From positions 1-64,000 of the forward strand of contig JAUYBL010000011.1 of the NCBI GenBank assembly GCA_030693065.1: a stretch of DNA of 64,000 bases. Reading direction: 5' to 3'. Shown here one piece after another: positions 22,910 to 32,627 of the stretch. Position 1 is the first letter of the stretch; each line of letters begins with the position of its first letter. The stretch comes from Methylococcaceae bacterium (GTDB lineage Bacteria > Pseudomonadota > Gammaproteobacteria > Methylococcales > Methylomonadaceae). Both the position numbers and the translations under genes were made by a program. A model generated the notes under the pieces. It was not told the DNA's origin. It did no database searches and saw only the letters and a list, made by a program, of their open reading frames with translations.

Positions 22910-23494
22910 TTAAGATTTTAAGCGGTCCTTCTCAGGAACAACTCGATTAGATATAGATATGGGGTTAATTGGCTGCATTGCCGCTTCTTCGTCTTTAATT
23001 TCCATGGCCTTAACAAGTACATCAAGATTAGTGGCAAGGGATTTGAGGACATTCCCAGGTATATAAAATAGTGCATGCTGCAATATGCCCTGTGGCGCTG
23101 AGGGGGCGTGGTCAATTAAGTCAACTCCCTGAGATGTTAAATTCAAAGTAACCACTCGCTGGTCTTGACTCACGCGTTCGCGAACGATTAAGCCTTTTTT
23201 TGCCAGCTTATCTAACAAGCTACAGGCCGTTGAATGGTGAATCGACATGGCCTTCGCCAAATCGGTGACCTTCAGCCCGGGTGATTTTGACAGTTCCCAC
23301 ATAGCCCAAAGTTGAGCGCTGGTAACGCCATATTTTGTTTCAATCGATTGTGAATGTTGCTGGGTGGCTTTAAAAATCAACCGAAACTGCTTAAGGACTT
23401 CAAGCGACCACTGTTTTTCTTGATCAGAGCCCGTAATTTCCATCGTTGTTGTTTTCTTGTTATTACGTTTCATGGGCGGAAATTTATGACTCAT
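22910..23494 (-). CDS. MarR-family transcriptional regulator
   Basis: A 194-residue DNA-binding protein. The winged helix is seen at about 60-125 (LWAMWELSKSPGLKVTDLAK, HHSTACSLLDKLAKKGLI, RVVTLNLTSQG). A palindrome 134-159 bases upstream of the start is a likely operator for it and for the plus-strand gene beyond. Its ligand and full target list cannot be told from sequence. A degraded paralog lies at 20466-20618. Confidence 0.85.
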   Translation of the reverse strand: MSHKFPPMKRNNKKTTTMEITGSDQEKQWSLEVLKQFRLIFKATQQHSQSIETKYGVTSAQLWAMWELSKSPGLKVTDLAKAMSIHHSTACSLLDKLAKKGLIVRERVSQDQRVVTLNLTSQGVDLIDHAPSAPQGILQHALFYIPGNVLKSLATNLDVLVKAMEIKDEEAAMQPINPISISNRVVPEKDRLKS

Positions 23495-23627
23495 CGGGTT
23501 GCATAGTCACCATTCTATCAGGTTCATTTCACCCAGTCCGAGCTTAGTTGAAGTCTGCTGAGGTCATAATCTAATAGTATTTAGTGGGTCTTCATAATTG
23601 GCTCATAAAGTGCTTTTATGTTACCGT

Positions 23628-23653
23628 AAACAATGTTTATTTAAACATTGTTT
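23628..23653. promoter_or_regulatory. Perfect palindrome, likely MarR-type operator
   Basis: AAACAATGTTT and AAACATTGTTT, separated by four bases, are exact inverted repeats of 11 bp. The site lies between the minus-strand MarR gene and the plus-strand DUF2490-type gene, so the regulator may control both. The remaining intergenic sequence (23495-23849) shows nothing else. Confidence 0.65.
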
Positions 23654-23849
23654 TATGATTACATGACTGTTAGCCATGCTGGCTAAACCATCTTGTCATT
23701 AATTTCGCCATGAAGACGTTGCCCCTTACTGGAGCCTTAGTGAATATTTAAACACGCTGCATCTAACTTTTTTACTTAAGGTGTGATTGGAAAAAAACGC
23801 ATCGAGAGACTTAGGCCTTAATAATTAAATCACCCTTCAGGACAATCCA

Positions 23850-24523
23850 ATGAACAACATCAAAAAAACAGTAGTTTTAAGCGCATTATTGCTAATACAA
23901 TCGATCAGCGCTTTTGCTGGCGGCACTGATACTGACGCTATGCGCGGGGGTTGGGGGGCGCTGGCATTGCATGTGGATTTTAAACCGTTGTCGCCCAATC
24001 TTGAGAAACTTAAATGGTCAGTGTTAAACCACACAAGTACCCGGGATGATTCACCTAAAGGAACAAGGAAAACAGAAAACCTGTTGTTTTCCCACGTCGG
24101 TTATCAATTGAATGATAACGCATCGTTGTGGCTGGGTTATTTACACGACTCGATTAACCCGCTAGACAAGCCTTCATATCAGAAAAATCGCCACTATCAG
24201 GATTTTCAGTGGAACCAAAAGCTGGGGGATTGGCCCGTACCCATATGGAAGAACGAATTATGCAGGATAACGTCGGTCCATAGGTTAATGTATACCGTGC
24301 CAGGTAGTCATCACAAATCAGCCACTCATTGCCGGTTTTGGATGGCCTGAGCGCTTATGTCGGCGATGAAGTACTAGGTTATGTCAATAAAAACACATGG
24401 GGTTTAGTTCCTGAGTGGTTAATCATTATGATCTTACAGTTCTTTCCAGCAATGTTAACTCAAACCTATATTCGATCTTTCGCTATGGCCTTTCTGTACT
24501 TATGGATGTATCCATTTTTATAA
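23850..24523 (+). pseudogene. Frameshifted DUF2490-like outer-membrane protein gene
   Basis: The first frame starts with a signal peptide (VVLSALLLIQSISAFAGG) and gives SHVGYQLNDNASLWLGYLHD and HYQDFQWNQKLGDW, as in DUF2490 beta-barrel proteins. It then shifts frame near 24235-24345; the next frame (24329-24523) has LSAYVGDEVLGYVNKNTWG, the family's later strand region, and then decays. At least two breaks are needed, so the gene is inactive unless the sequence is wrong. Confidence 0.65.
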
Positions 24524-24562
24524 CGACTCCGACACATATATAAATCATGCCGAGTAGAATGT

Positions 24563-25933
24563 ATGAAGCTTAATCATGAGGGTGAAGCGATTACTAAAAA
24601 TACGTTTAAGCTAGAAAATGACCATGTACTACTTTTAAATAGGCAGCGACACCGCTTAATCTTACCCTCCATTTTGCTGGGTTTGCTGACGGGAACAGTC
24701 TCGGTCGGATTCCATCTTGCTCTGGATTACGGTGAAGTCATACGCAACCAAGTCATTGAATTGGCCCATCAAGATACGACTTTTGGGCCTTGGGCCATTT
24801 TTGGTTTAGTCCTGGTTGCCGTGTTCGTTTCTGCTGGTCTGACCATCCGTTTTTCATCGGAGTCGGCCGGAAGCGGCATCTCCCATTTGAAAGCGGTGCT
24901 CCAGGGCCTTAGGCTTTTTCGTTGGTTTCGTGTGTTGGTGATTAAGTTTATCAGTACCGTCATCGCAAGTAGCGCTGGGTTAATGGTGGGGCGAGGCGGG
25001 CCTAACGTGCATATGGGTGGTGCAATCGGACAAGCAATTGCCAACATTTGGCCTGACACGGTCATTAAGGATCGTTCGGTAATGGTGGCTGCAGGTGGCG
25101 GTGCCGGATTAACGGCCGCATTCAACTCGCCACTGGCTGGCTTGGTATTTACCCTTGAGGAATTGGACTCGCGATGTACTTCGTTTGAGTTTTTTGCCGC
25201 CGCCATTGCTTGCCTTACCACTGACATGGTGTGTCGCGTAATGCTAGGGCAGAGTCCGGCTTTTCATATAGCCATCGCGGAAGCCCCGGCCTTGAATCTT
25301 CTGATGCTCTTCTTGCCATTGGGCATTGTGTCGGGCATCCTCGGAGGCCTCTTCAACAAGTCATTGCTGGCATCCCAAAAGCTGCTCAGGTTGCCGTTTT
25401 ATCCCAAATTATTCTGGTGGATAGTTTTGGCTGCGATGGTGGCCGCCGTCGGCTGGTGTACCCCGGAATTGTTAGGTGGCGGACAGGGGTTCATTAACAA
25501 TATATTCGAAGGAAATATTTTTACGTTAAACACGGTCATGTTGTTTTTTGGCATCCGCTTTATTGTTACGATTGGCAGTTCCAGCTCTGGAGCTTCAGGA
25601 GGCATCTTCATGCCAGTCCTGGTTCTTGGCGCATTAATGGGTTTGGGGGTTGGCAGCATTATTCAACAGCTCTTTCCTGAGTTGAATATTGATACGAAAT
25701 TGTTTGCCGTGGTGGGAATGGCTTCCTATTTTACTGGGGTCGTACAGGCACCCTTAACCGGCATCGTGTTAATTATTGAGATGACAGGAGACTATACGAT
25801 GATTTTGCCCTTGTTTGTGGCCTGCTTTTCGGCGCATATCATCGCCGATTTGCTGGGGGTTGTGCCTATTTACGATGCGCTTATGCATAATGATTTAAGA
25901 TTGAATTCGCTCGAAAAAACCACTTGTGATTGA
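24563..25933 (+). CDS. ClC-family chloride channel/transporter lacking the gating glutamate
   Basis: A 456-residue ClC protein with all selectivity loops: GSGISHLK, GRGGPNVHMGG, and GGIFMPVLVLG. The external gating Glu of coupled ClC exchangers (GREGP) is Gly145 here, from codon GGC at 24995-24997. The internal proton Glu pair in FTLEEL is kept. Loss of the gating Glu usually gives uncoupled chloride flow. Fragments of other genes flank it. No CBS domains at the C-terminus. Confidence 0.9.
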   Translation: MKLNHEGEAITKNTFKLENDHVLLLNRQRHRLILPSILLGLLTGTVSVGFHLALDYGEVIRNQVIELAHQDTTFGPWAIFGLVLVAVFVSAGLTIRFSSESAGSGISHLKAVLQGLRLFRWFRVLVIKFISTVIASSAGLMVGRGGPNVHMGGAIGQAIANIWPDTVIKDRSVMVAAGGGAGLTAAFNSPLAGLVFTLEELDSRCTSFEFFAAAIACLTTDMVCRVMLGQSPAFHIAIAEAPALNLLMLFLPLGIVSGILGGLFNKSLLASQKLLRLPFYPKLFWWIVLAAMVAAVGWCTPELLGGGQGFINNIFEGNIFTLNTVMLFFGIRFIVTIGSSSSGASGGIFMPVLVLGALMGLGVGSIIQQLFPELNIDTKLFAVVGMASYFTGVVQAPLTGIVLIIEMTGDYTMILPLFVACFSAHIIADLLGVVPIYDALMHNDLRLNSLEKTTCD

Positions 25934-26465
25934 CAACTTTATTTCAACCAATCACCTGAGACACTCATCTTCTTGTGTCTGAGTAGACAACCCTATCGGG
26001 CAGAACGTTTTAATCCTTTCTTAATGTAGATACGTTGAACTGTATAGATTTATAGGCTCTCATGCACGTTGAATCGATTAGCTTGTTATTTTTGTGTTGA
26101 TGTTTTTATAAAAAGAATTCCTCCGCCGGAAATTACTACCACCTAGGATCATTGAAAAATATTGCAACAATTATTGATCTTACCTTGCGTGATTCATTGC
26201 TAAACCACATCAACAACAAATCGGGAATTTCAACCCACGGCCATGAGTAAACTTGATGCCAAGATGCCAAGCATTTTTCTTCATAATTCCCCAGAAACGC
26301 TAACGGATGTCATCATCAAAAAAGTGTTGAAGCTGATTCCACCCTGATTATATTCAGCATATGAGCTTTCATTTGTTTGCATAGAACACTCTAAAAAATA
26401 GCCGGGGCGTGTTAGGTCTCACACTAACGCAAGCGCCACAACAAACCGGTAACCGAGGAAAAACA
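25934..26465. other. Intergenic region upstream of the sucrose operon
   Basis: Presumably holds the sps promoter. A 34-codon frame at 26243-26347 (MSKLDAKMPSIFLHNSPE) has no ribosome site and no family I know. No repeat was seen. Confidence 0.3.
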
Positions 26466-28613
26466 ATGCCCAATAATTCCAACCCTGAGCCGCTACATAT
26501 CGTCTTAATCAGCATTCATGGCCTAATTCGAGCCAACAATTTGGAACTAGGCCGAGACGCGGATACCGGTGGCCAAACCAAATATGTCGTTGAACTGGCA
26601 AAAGCGCTGGCCAAGCAAGAAAATGTGCAGCGCGTGGATTTGATAACGCGACGGATTATCGACCACGAGGTTGATTCAGATTATGCCGAGCCCATTGAGC
26701 GGCTTGCAGATAATGCACAAATTGTTCGCATTGATGCCGGACCAGAGAGATATATCCGCAAAGAAGAGCTATGGGATCATCTGGATAGTTTTGCAGATAA
26801 TTTACTGAGTTGGTTACACCACCAGCCACGCTTGCCGGATATTCTGCACAGCCACTATGCCGATGCCGGTTATGTGGGTGTTCGAATTGCGCACTGGACC
26901 GGTTTACCGTTGATTCATACCGGTCATTCTCTGGGGCGCGATAAATGCCGGAGGCTGCTAGCTGTGGGCTTAACCATGGAGGAGATAGAGCAGCGCTATC
27001 ACATGTCCAACCGCATTGATGCCGAAGAGGATACCCTGACCAACGCCGATCTGGTTATTACCAGTACGCGTAATGAAATAGAAGAGCAATACGGGCTCTA
27101 CAATTGCTATACGCCGGAAAAGATGGCAGTCATACCGCCCGGAACCGATCTTGAAATGTTTCATCCACCAATTGGTAATGGTGAAAAGACGGCCATGGCA
27201 ATAACCCTAGACCGGTCACTGTATCAACCGGATAAGCCAATCATATTAGCGCTATCCCGGCCTGATGAACGCAAAAATATTATTGGACTTTTGGAAGCTT
27301 ATGGTGGGTCGCCACGTTTGCAACAATTAGCCAATTTAGTAATCATTGCCGGTAATCGTGATGATATTCGGGAATTGGATCAAGGCCCACAAGCGGTATT
27401 AACCGAGTTGTTACTGGTTGTTGATTATTACGATTTATACGGGCAAGTCGTAATACCCAAACACCATACGGCTGATGATGTGGCCGATATTTATCGTTTG
27501 GCGGCAGCGTCCGGCGGTGTTTTTATCAATCCGGCCTTAACTGAACCGTTCGGCTTGACGTTACTGGAAGCCGCCGCCAGCGGCCTACCACTGGTCGCCA
27601 CTGAAAACGGCGGCCCGGTGGACATCATTGGTAATTGCCGAAATGGTTTACTGATCGACCCATTGGATAAACCTGCAATCGCTGAGGCATTGGTGACTAT
27701 CCTCGAAAATTCAAAACTTTGGCAAGAGCTTTCCGAAAACGGGCTACAAAATGTTGCCCGCCATTATTCCTGGGAGGCCCATGCACAAGCCTACTTGCAA
27801 AAAATTAGGTCAATATCAGAGCACCCTGCCCACCTTCCCAAAACCCCACCGGTGGTAAATAGCGGACGTTTCCGGAAACAAGCCATTTTTACAGCAATTG
27901 ATAATACCCTGCTGGGTGATGAAGAAGGATTGGCGCAATTTGCAAAGCTTATTCGCGAAAAACGTAAGAAATTTTTCTTCGGTATCGCGACAGGTCGGCG
28001 ACTGGATTCAGTATTGACCATTCTAAAAGTTAATCGCATCCCGATGCCGGATATTATTATTACCAGCCTCGGCACTGAAATCTACTATGCGCCGCAATTA
28101 ATTGCCGACACCGCCTGGAATCGACACATTGATCATTTATGGACGCCACAAGTTTTAAGAAGAGTCATCGACGAACTGCCCGGCATTCCCGGCTTAACTC
28201 CGCAACCTAAAAGTGAGCAAAGCCGCTTTAAACTTTCTTATTATTACGACAGCACTATCGCACCGCCTATGGAAGAAATTTTAACGCTATTGCGCCAGCA
28301 AGAATTGTCGGTCAATCCGACACTTTCCTTCGGGCAGTTTCTGGATTTGGTACCTGCTAGAGCATCCAAAGGACAGGCCTTACGCTATGTGGCACGGCAA
28401 TGGAATATTCCACTGGAGCGAATTATGGTGACGGGTGGTTCCGGTGGTGACGAAGATATGTTGCGCGGAAATACGCTCGGAGTCGTCGTCGGTAATCGCC
28501 ACAGCGAAGAATTATCGAAACTCGGCGATAACCAGCACGTTTATTTCGCAGAAAAGTCGCATGCATGGGGGATACTCGAAGCCATCGACCATTATGATTT
28601 TTTCAATCTTTAG
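26466..28613 (+). CDS. sps: Sucrose-phosphate synthase
   Basis: About 715 residues. The N-terminal two thirds is a GT-B glycosyltransferase (LISIHGLIRANNLELGRDADTGGQTKYVVELA; later NPALTEPFGLTLLEAAASGLP); the last ~240 residues are a HAD-type phosphatase-like domain (ITSLGTEIYYAP, GGSGGDEDML). It makes sucrose-6-phosphate from UDP-glucose and fructose-6-phosphate. The HAD part begins AIFTAIDNTLLG, where the catalytic DxD of true phosphatases is not intact. Start at 26466 after ACCGAGGAAAAACA. First gene of the sucrose operon. Confidence 0.94.
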   Translation: MPNNSNPEPLHIVLISIHGLIRANNLELGRDADTGGQTKYVVELAKALAKQENVQRVDLITRRIIDHEVDSDYAEPIERLADNAQIVRIDAGPERYIRKEELWDHLDSFADNLLSWLHHQPRLPDILHSHYADAGYVGVRIAHWTGLPLIHTGHSLGRDKCRRLLAVGLTMEEIEQRYHMSNRIDAEEDTLTNADLVITSTRNEIEEQYGLYNCYTPEKMAVIPPGTDLEMFHPPIGNGEKTAMAITLDRSLYQPDKPIILALSRPDERKNIIGLLEAYGGSPRLQQLANLVIIAGNRDDIRELDQGPQAVLTELLLVVDYYDLYGQVVIPKHHTADDVADIYRLAAASGGVFINPALTEPFGLTLLEAAASGLPLVATENGGPVDIIGNCRNGLLIDPLDKPAIAEALVTILENSKLWQELSENGLQNVARHYSWEAHAQAYLQKIRSISEHPAHLPKTPPVVNSGRFRKQAIFTAIDNTLLGDEEGLAQFAKLIREKRKKFFFGIATGRRLDSVLTILKVNRIPMPDIIITSLGTEIYYAPQLIADTAWNRHIDHLWTPQVLRRVIDELPGIPGLTPQPKSEQSRFKLSYYYDSTIAPPMEEILTLLRQQELSVNPTLSFGQFLDLVPARASKGQALRYVARQWNIPLERIMVTGGSGGDEDMLRGNTLGVVVGNRHSEELSKLGDNQHVYFAEKSHAWGILEAIDHYDFFNL

Positions 28614-28628
28614 CCGAACGTAAAAATT

Positions 28629-29480
28629 ATGGCAAAACGACTACTGATTTGCACCGATCTTGACCGAACCTTGCTGCCAAACGGTAAACAACTTGAGTCA
28701 GCGGGCGCACGGGAGGCTTTTACAAGGCTGGTTTCACGACCGGAGGTGACCTTGGCTTATGCCACCGGTCGGCACCGAACGCTGGTTGAAGAGGCTATTA
28801 ACGACTATCAACTCCCCATTCCCGACTGGGTGATTGGTGATGTTGGCACGACTTTATATCAAATTAAAAATGACGCATGGCAGGATTTGTCTGCATGGGA
28901 ACAAGACGTTTCCGCAGATTGGCAGGGATTGACAGCGTTGGCTTTGCGGCCTTTGTTTACTGACTTAACCGCCTTGCGTTTGCAGGATGAAGCCAGGCAA
29001 AACCGCTATAAACTCAGCTACTATCTGCCGTTAGAAACCGACGTTCATGCACTGCAACGGGAAATGTCATCCCGCCTAAATTTGGCACGAATGCCAACCA
29101 GCTTGATCTTCAGTGTCGATGAAGCGTCCTCAATGGGCCTGTTGGATGTAGTACCGGCACTCGCCACTAAACTTCATGCGCTGGAATTTTTAATGCAACA
29201 TCAAGGCTTTGATCTCAGCAATACCGTTTTTGCCGGTGACAGCGGTAATGATTTACCTGTACTCACCAGTACGATTCAATCCGTACTAGTTGCTAACGCC
29301 GACGACGACGTTATCGAGCAAGCTAAAAATTTGTCCTTCCAACAAGGAACACTGGCGACACTTTATCAAGCGAAAGGCGGCTTTCTGAGTATGAATGGAA
29401 ATTATAGCGCTGGAATTCTTGAGGGGATCGCTCATTATCACCCTGACACCCAAGGCTGGATGGAGATAAATTATGAATAA
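28629..29480 (+). CDS. spp: Sucrose-phosphate phosphatase
   Basis: A 283-residue HAD-IIB phosphatase. The nucleophile motif is ICTDLDRTLLPNG at the N-terminus, the Lys region NRYKLSYYL is central, and GDSGNDLPVL is motif IV. Hydrolyses sucrose-6-phosphate to sucrose. It is 15 bases after sps and overlaps fruK by eight bases. In halotolerant methanotrophs this operon makes sucrose as a compatible solute or reserve. Confidence 0.93.
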   Translation: MAKRLLICTDLDRTLLPNGKQLESAGAREAFTRLVSRPEVTLAYATGRHRTLVEEAINDYQLPIPDWVIGDVGTTLYQIKNDAWQDLSAWEQDVSADWQGLTALALRPLFTDLTALRLQDEARQNRYKLSYYLPLETDVHALQREMSSRLNLARMPTSLIFSVDEASSMGLLDVVPALATKLHALEFLMQHQGFDLSNTVFAGDSGNDLPVLTSTIQSVLVANADDDVIEQAKNLSFQQGTLATLYQAKGGFLSMNGNYSAGILEGIAHYHPDTQGWMEINYE

Positions 29481-30357
29481 TGACACCGCTATCCATATTT
29501 TTGGCGAAGTGCTGTTTGATCATTTCCCCGACGGCAGCCGGGTTCTGGGCGGCGCACCGTTCAATGTCGCTTGGCATTTGCAGGCATTTGGGCAAGCCCC
29601 CCGCTTCATCAGCCGGATTGGCAATGATCCATCGGGGCACGAAGTTGCTGCCTTAATGGACAGCTGGGGTATGAACAAAAAAGCCTTACAAATTGATCCC
29701 GATCATCCCACCGGTAGCGTCCAGGTGATGATCGAGGACGGCGAGCCCAGCTATGAAATAGTTGCCGATTGCGCCTACGATTTTATCGATGAGAAATTAC
29801 TCGATACTGAAAATACGGATGGCTTTTTGTATCACGGCTCACTGGCGATTAGAAACCCGGCAGCGCATGCAGCACTTCAAGCCATCAAAGCCCGGCATCT
29901 AGGCAAAATCTTTATCGACGTTAATTTGCGCTCGCCATGGTGGCATCGAGATACACTGCTGCCGTTACTCCAGGATGCGGCATGGCTTAAACTCAATGAA
30001 GCTGAGTTGGACGAATTATGTCCGGGACATGCCACTTTAGAAAGTGCCATGCAAGCGTGTTGCACACAGCTAGACCTGGATGGGCTGATCGTGACGCTCG
30101 GTGCGAAAGGCGCCATCGCTTGCGAAAAAAATCAAGACTTCGTGGTGGCAAAACCGCCAGCAAGTACAAAGGTAGTCGATACCGTAGGCGCGGGGGATGC
30201 TTTCTCCGCCATATTACTGCTGGGATTAAGCAATCGATGGCCACTAGACATGACCTTGGAACGGGCGCAAATTTTTGCCAGCACCTTGGTTGGCAGACGC
30301 GGTGCCACAATCGCCGATGTCGGCTTTTACCGTGAGTTTAGTGAACATTGGCGCTAA
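29473..30357 (+). CDS. fruK: Fructokinase (PfkB family)
   Basis: A 294-residue sugar kinase: N-terminal GEVLFDHFPDGSRVLGGAPFNVAWHL, and the catalytic signature DTVGAGDAFSAILLLG near the C-terminus. It phosphorylates fructose released when sucrose is used by amylosucrase downstream. Overlaps the spp end. Regulation is likely shared with sps. Confidence 0.92.
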   Translation: MNNDTAIHIFGEVLFDHFPDGSRVLGGAPFNVAWHLQAFGQAPRFISRIGNDPSGHEVAALMDSWGMNKKALQIDPDHPTGSVQVMIEDGEPSYEIVADCAYDFIDEKLLDTENTDGFLYHGSLAIRNPAAHAALQAIKARHLGKIFIDVNLRSPWWHRDTLLPLLQDAAWLKLNEAELDELCPGHATLESAMQACCTQLDLDGLIVTLGAKGAIACEKNQDFVVAKPPASTKVVDTVGAGDAFSAILLLGLSNRWPLDMTLERAQIFASTLVGRRGATIADVGFYREFSEHWR

Positions 30358-30416
30358 ACATTCTGTCAAGACGACGTAAGCGTTGCTCCCAAATCAGCAC
30401 ATATCTAAAAACTCAC

Positions 30417-30585
30417 GTAACTATTCAGCGCGACAATTCGCCCCTTCTCCCACCGGGAGAAGGCTGGGATGAGGGGATCAAAATAAGCATTTTTCCTTGC
30501 TTTAGATTCCCCTCACCCTACCCTCTCCTTTATGCCCTGTGGGTACGCTGGAGAGGGTCTGTTGTGCTTCTCGCTAAATAGTTAC
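30417..30585. repeat. Inverted-repeat element between fruK and ams, copy 1
   Basis: Ends GTAACTATTCAGCGCGA and, on the other side, the near-complement TCTCGCTAAATAGTTAC. Contains CCCCTTCTCCCACCGGGAGAAGG and a second hairpin. A shorter copy with the same ends is at 34995-35078. It lies inside the sucrose operon and could fold in the transcript. Confidence 0.7.
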
Positions 30586-30605
30586 AAACTCACTAGGATA
30601 ACGCC

Positions 30606-32561
30606 ATGTACGAACAAGTTTCTCACTCGCTGTTAAATGCCATTCTGGATGATTTAAAACCGGAAATCAGGCGACAGGATTTGCGGCATTTTTATACTCG
30701 CTTAGGCGCTAATTTTTACGCCATTTATTCACTGTTTTTTAAACTCTACGGACAACGCGAAGATTTTAATGAACAAATGCTGCGCCTCGTGGAAACGATG
30801 GCGAAAGGCTATATCAATCGATCTGCGGAACTGGAAGCCGTCGATATTCAGCGCGAACAGGATCATAACTGGTTCTTGTCGCAGAAATGGGTAGGCATGG
30901 CGCTTTATACGACTGGGTTTGCAGACAGCCTCGCAGACTTGGCTGTCAAAACACCTTATTTCCAAGAGCTGGGCGTTAATCTGGTACATATCATGCCAAT
31001 TTTGATGTGTCCTACCGGCAAAAGCGACGGCGGTTACGCGGTCAGTGATTTTCGGCAGATAGACGACAGGATCGGTAACTTAAACGATTTACGACAGGTC
31101 GCAGAGGAGTTTAAAAAACGCGACATTCTGCTGACACTGGACATCGTACTCAATCATACCTCCGACGAACACGAATGGGCTAAAAAGGCGGCTAAAGGCG
31201 AACGCCGTTATCAGGATTATTATTATATTTTCGACAACCGGGAAATTCCCGACATGTTCGAACAGAGCATGCCGGAAATTTTTCCGGAAAGCGATCCAGG
31301 CAACTTTACCTGGAATGTGGAGATGCAAAAATGGGTAATGACTGTTTTTCACAATTACCAGTGGGATTTAAATTACAGCAATCCTGAAGTATTCATTGAA
31401 ATGCTGGACATTATTCTGTTTTGGGCAAACCAGGGTGTCGATATATTACGTCTTGATGCGGTTGCCTTTCTGTGGAAAAAGATCGGCTCCACCTGTCAAA
31501 ATGAGCGAAATGCACACTTAATATTACAACTGCTAAAGGATTGTTGTCAGGTGACTTCGCCCGGCGTGTTGTTTATTGCCGAAGCTATTGTCGCGCCGGT
31601 TGAAGTTATCAAATATTTCGGTGAAGACGCCATTATCGCCAAAGAATGCGAAATTGCTTATAACGCCACGTTTATGTCGCTGCTGTGGGATGCCATTGCC
31701 ACCCAAAACACCAAGTTACTTTATCAAGGTATAAAACATCTACCTGCCAAACTGGAGCGAGCAACCTGGCTCAACTATGTGCGTTGTCACGACGACATCG
31801 GCTTTGGTTTTGACGACAACGATGTCCGGGCCGCCGGTTACGAACCATTCGCACACCGAAAATTTCTGGTCGATTATTTCAGCGGTCATTTCGAGGCTTC
31901 CCCGGCCAGAGGCATGGTATTTATGCGCAATGACGAAACCGGAGACGCACGTATTTGCGGCTCGCTGGCTTCCTTGGCAGGACTTGAAGCCGCGTCCGAA
32001 AGCGGCGATCCGGTGAAGACTGAAATAGCCGTCAATAAAATTCTGTTACTGCACAGTCTGATTCTATCTTTCGGCGGTATACCGCTGCTCTACAACGGCG
32101 ACGCACTTGGTGTCGTCAATGATTACAGTTATCAAGACGATCCCAGCAAAAGCAGTGACAATCGCTGGATACACCGTCCTAAAATCAACTGGGAAAGGGC
32201 TGATCTCAGGAAAAAACAAGGCACTGTGGAATACACTTTATTTAATGCAATGAAAAAAATGATCGCCATTCGCAAGGAGACGTCGGCCTTTGCCGATTAC
32301 AATAATCGCGAACTGCTGGATGTACGAAATGAACATTTACTCTGCTTTCTCCGCTTCAATCATTTGCGTCCTTCAGAACGTGTGTTAGTGGTTGCTAATT
32401 TTGATGCTAATCCTCAGTATCTTGATCTGGAGGTAATTGCTGGGAGTGGTATTAACCCTTACGCTCAATTCATCGATCTTTACAACGGTTGTAAACCCAC
32501 GCAATACAATCGACAAATTGTCCTGCCGCCCTATCAATTTTATTGGTTGACGGAAATATAA
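30606..32561 (+). CDS. ams: Amylosucrase
   Basis: A 651-residue GH13 enzyme that uses sucrose to make an alpha-1,4-glucan and fructose. Catalytic residues are readable: nucleophile Asp in DILRLDAVAF, acid/base Glu in FIAEAIV, and the third Asp in RCHDDIGFGF. The long helical N-terminal domain (about 1-90) and the domain-B region fit amylosucrases such as that of Neisseria. Ends the sps-spp-fruK-ams cluster. Confidence 0.94.
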   Translation: MYEQVSHSLLNAILDDLKPEIRRQDLRHFYTRLGANFYAIYSLFFKLYGQREDFNEQMLRLVETMAKGYINRSAELEAVDIQREQDHNWFLSQKWVGMALYTTGFADSLADLAVKTPYFQELGVNLVHIMPILMCPTGKSDGGYAVSDFRQIDDRIGNLNDLRQVAEEFKKRDILLTLDIVLNHTSDEHEWAKKAAKGERRYQDYYYIFDNREIPDMFEQSMPEIFPESDPGNFTWNVEMQKWVMTVFHNYQWDLNYSNPEVFIEMLDIILFWANQGVDILRLDAVAFLWKKIGSTCQNERNAHLILQLLKDCCQVTSPGVLFIAEAIVAPVEVIKYFGEDAIIAKECEIAYNATFMSLLWDAIATQNTKLLYQGIKHLPAKLERATWLNYVRCHDDIGFGFDDNDVRAAGYEPFAHRKFLVDYFSGHFEASPARGMVFMRNDETGDARICGSLASLAGLEAASESGDPVKTEIAVNKILLLHSLILSFGGIPLLYNGDALGVVNDYSYQDDPSKSSDNRWIHRPKINWERADLRKKQGTVEYTLFNAMKKMIAIRKETSAFADYNNRELLDVRNEHLLCFLRFNHLRPSERVLVVANFDANPQYLDLEVIAGSGINPYAQFIDLYNGCKPTQYNRQIVLPPYQFYWLTEI

Positions 32562-32567
32562 AAAACT

Positions 32568-32595
32568 AAAACAGCCGATTTTGACGGCTAGTTTT
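32568..32595 (+). terminator. Hairpin after ams
   Basis: AAAACAGCCG and CGGCTAGTTTT can pair (one bulged A), ending in TTTT and then AAATT. It has the form of a terminator and sits 7 bases after the ams stop, before the antiporter gene. Confidence 0.5.
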
Positions 32596-32627
32596 AAATT
32601 ATCAACTACTAACAACGGACAAAAGCT

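Noticed and set aside
26243-26347. 34-residue frame ahead of sps
   Set aside because: No ribosome site, no recognisable family.
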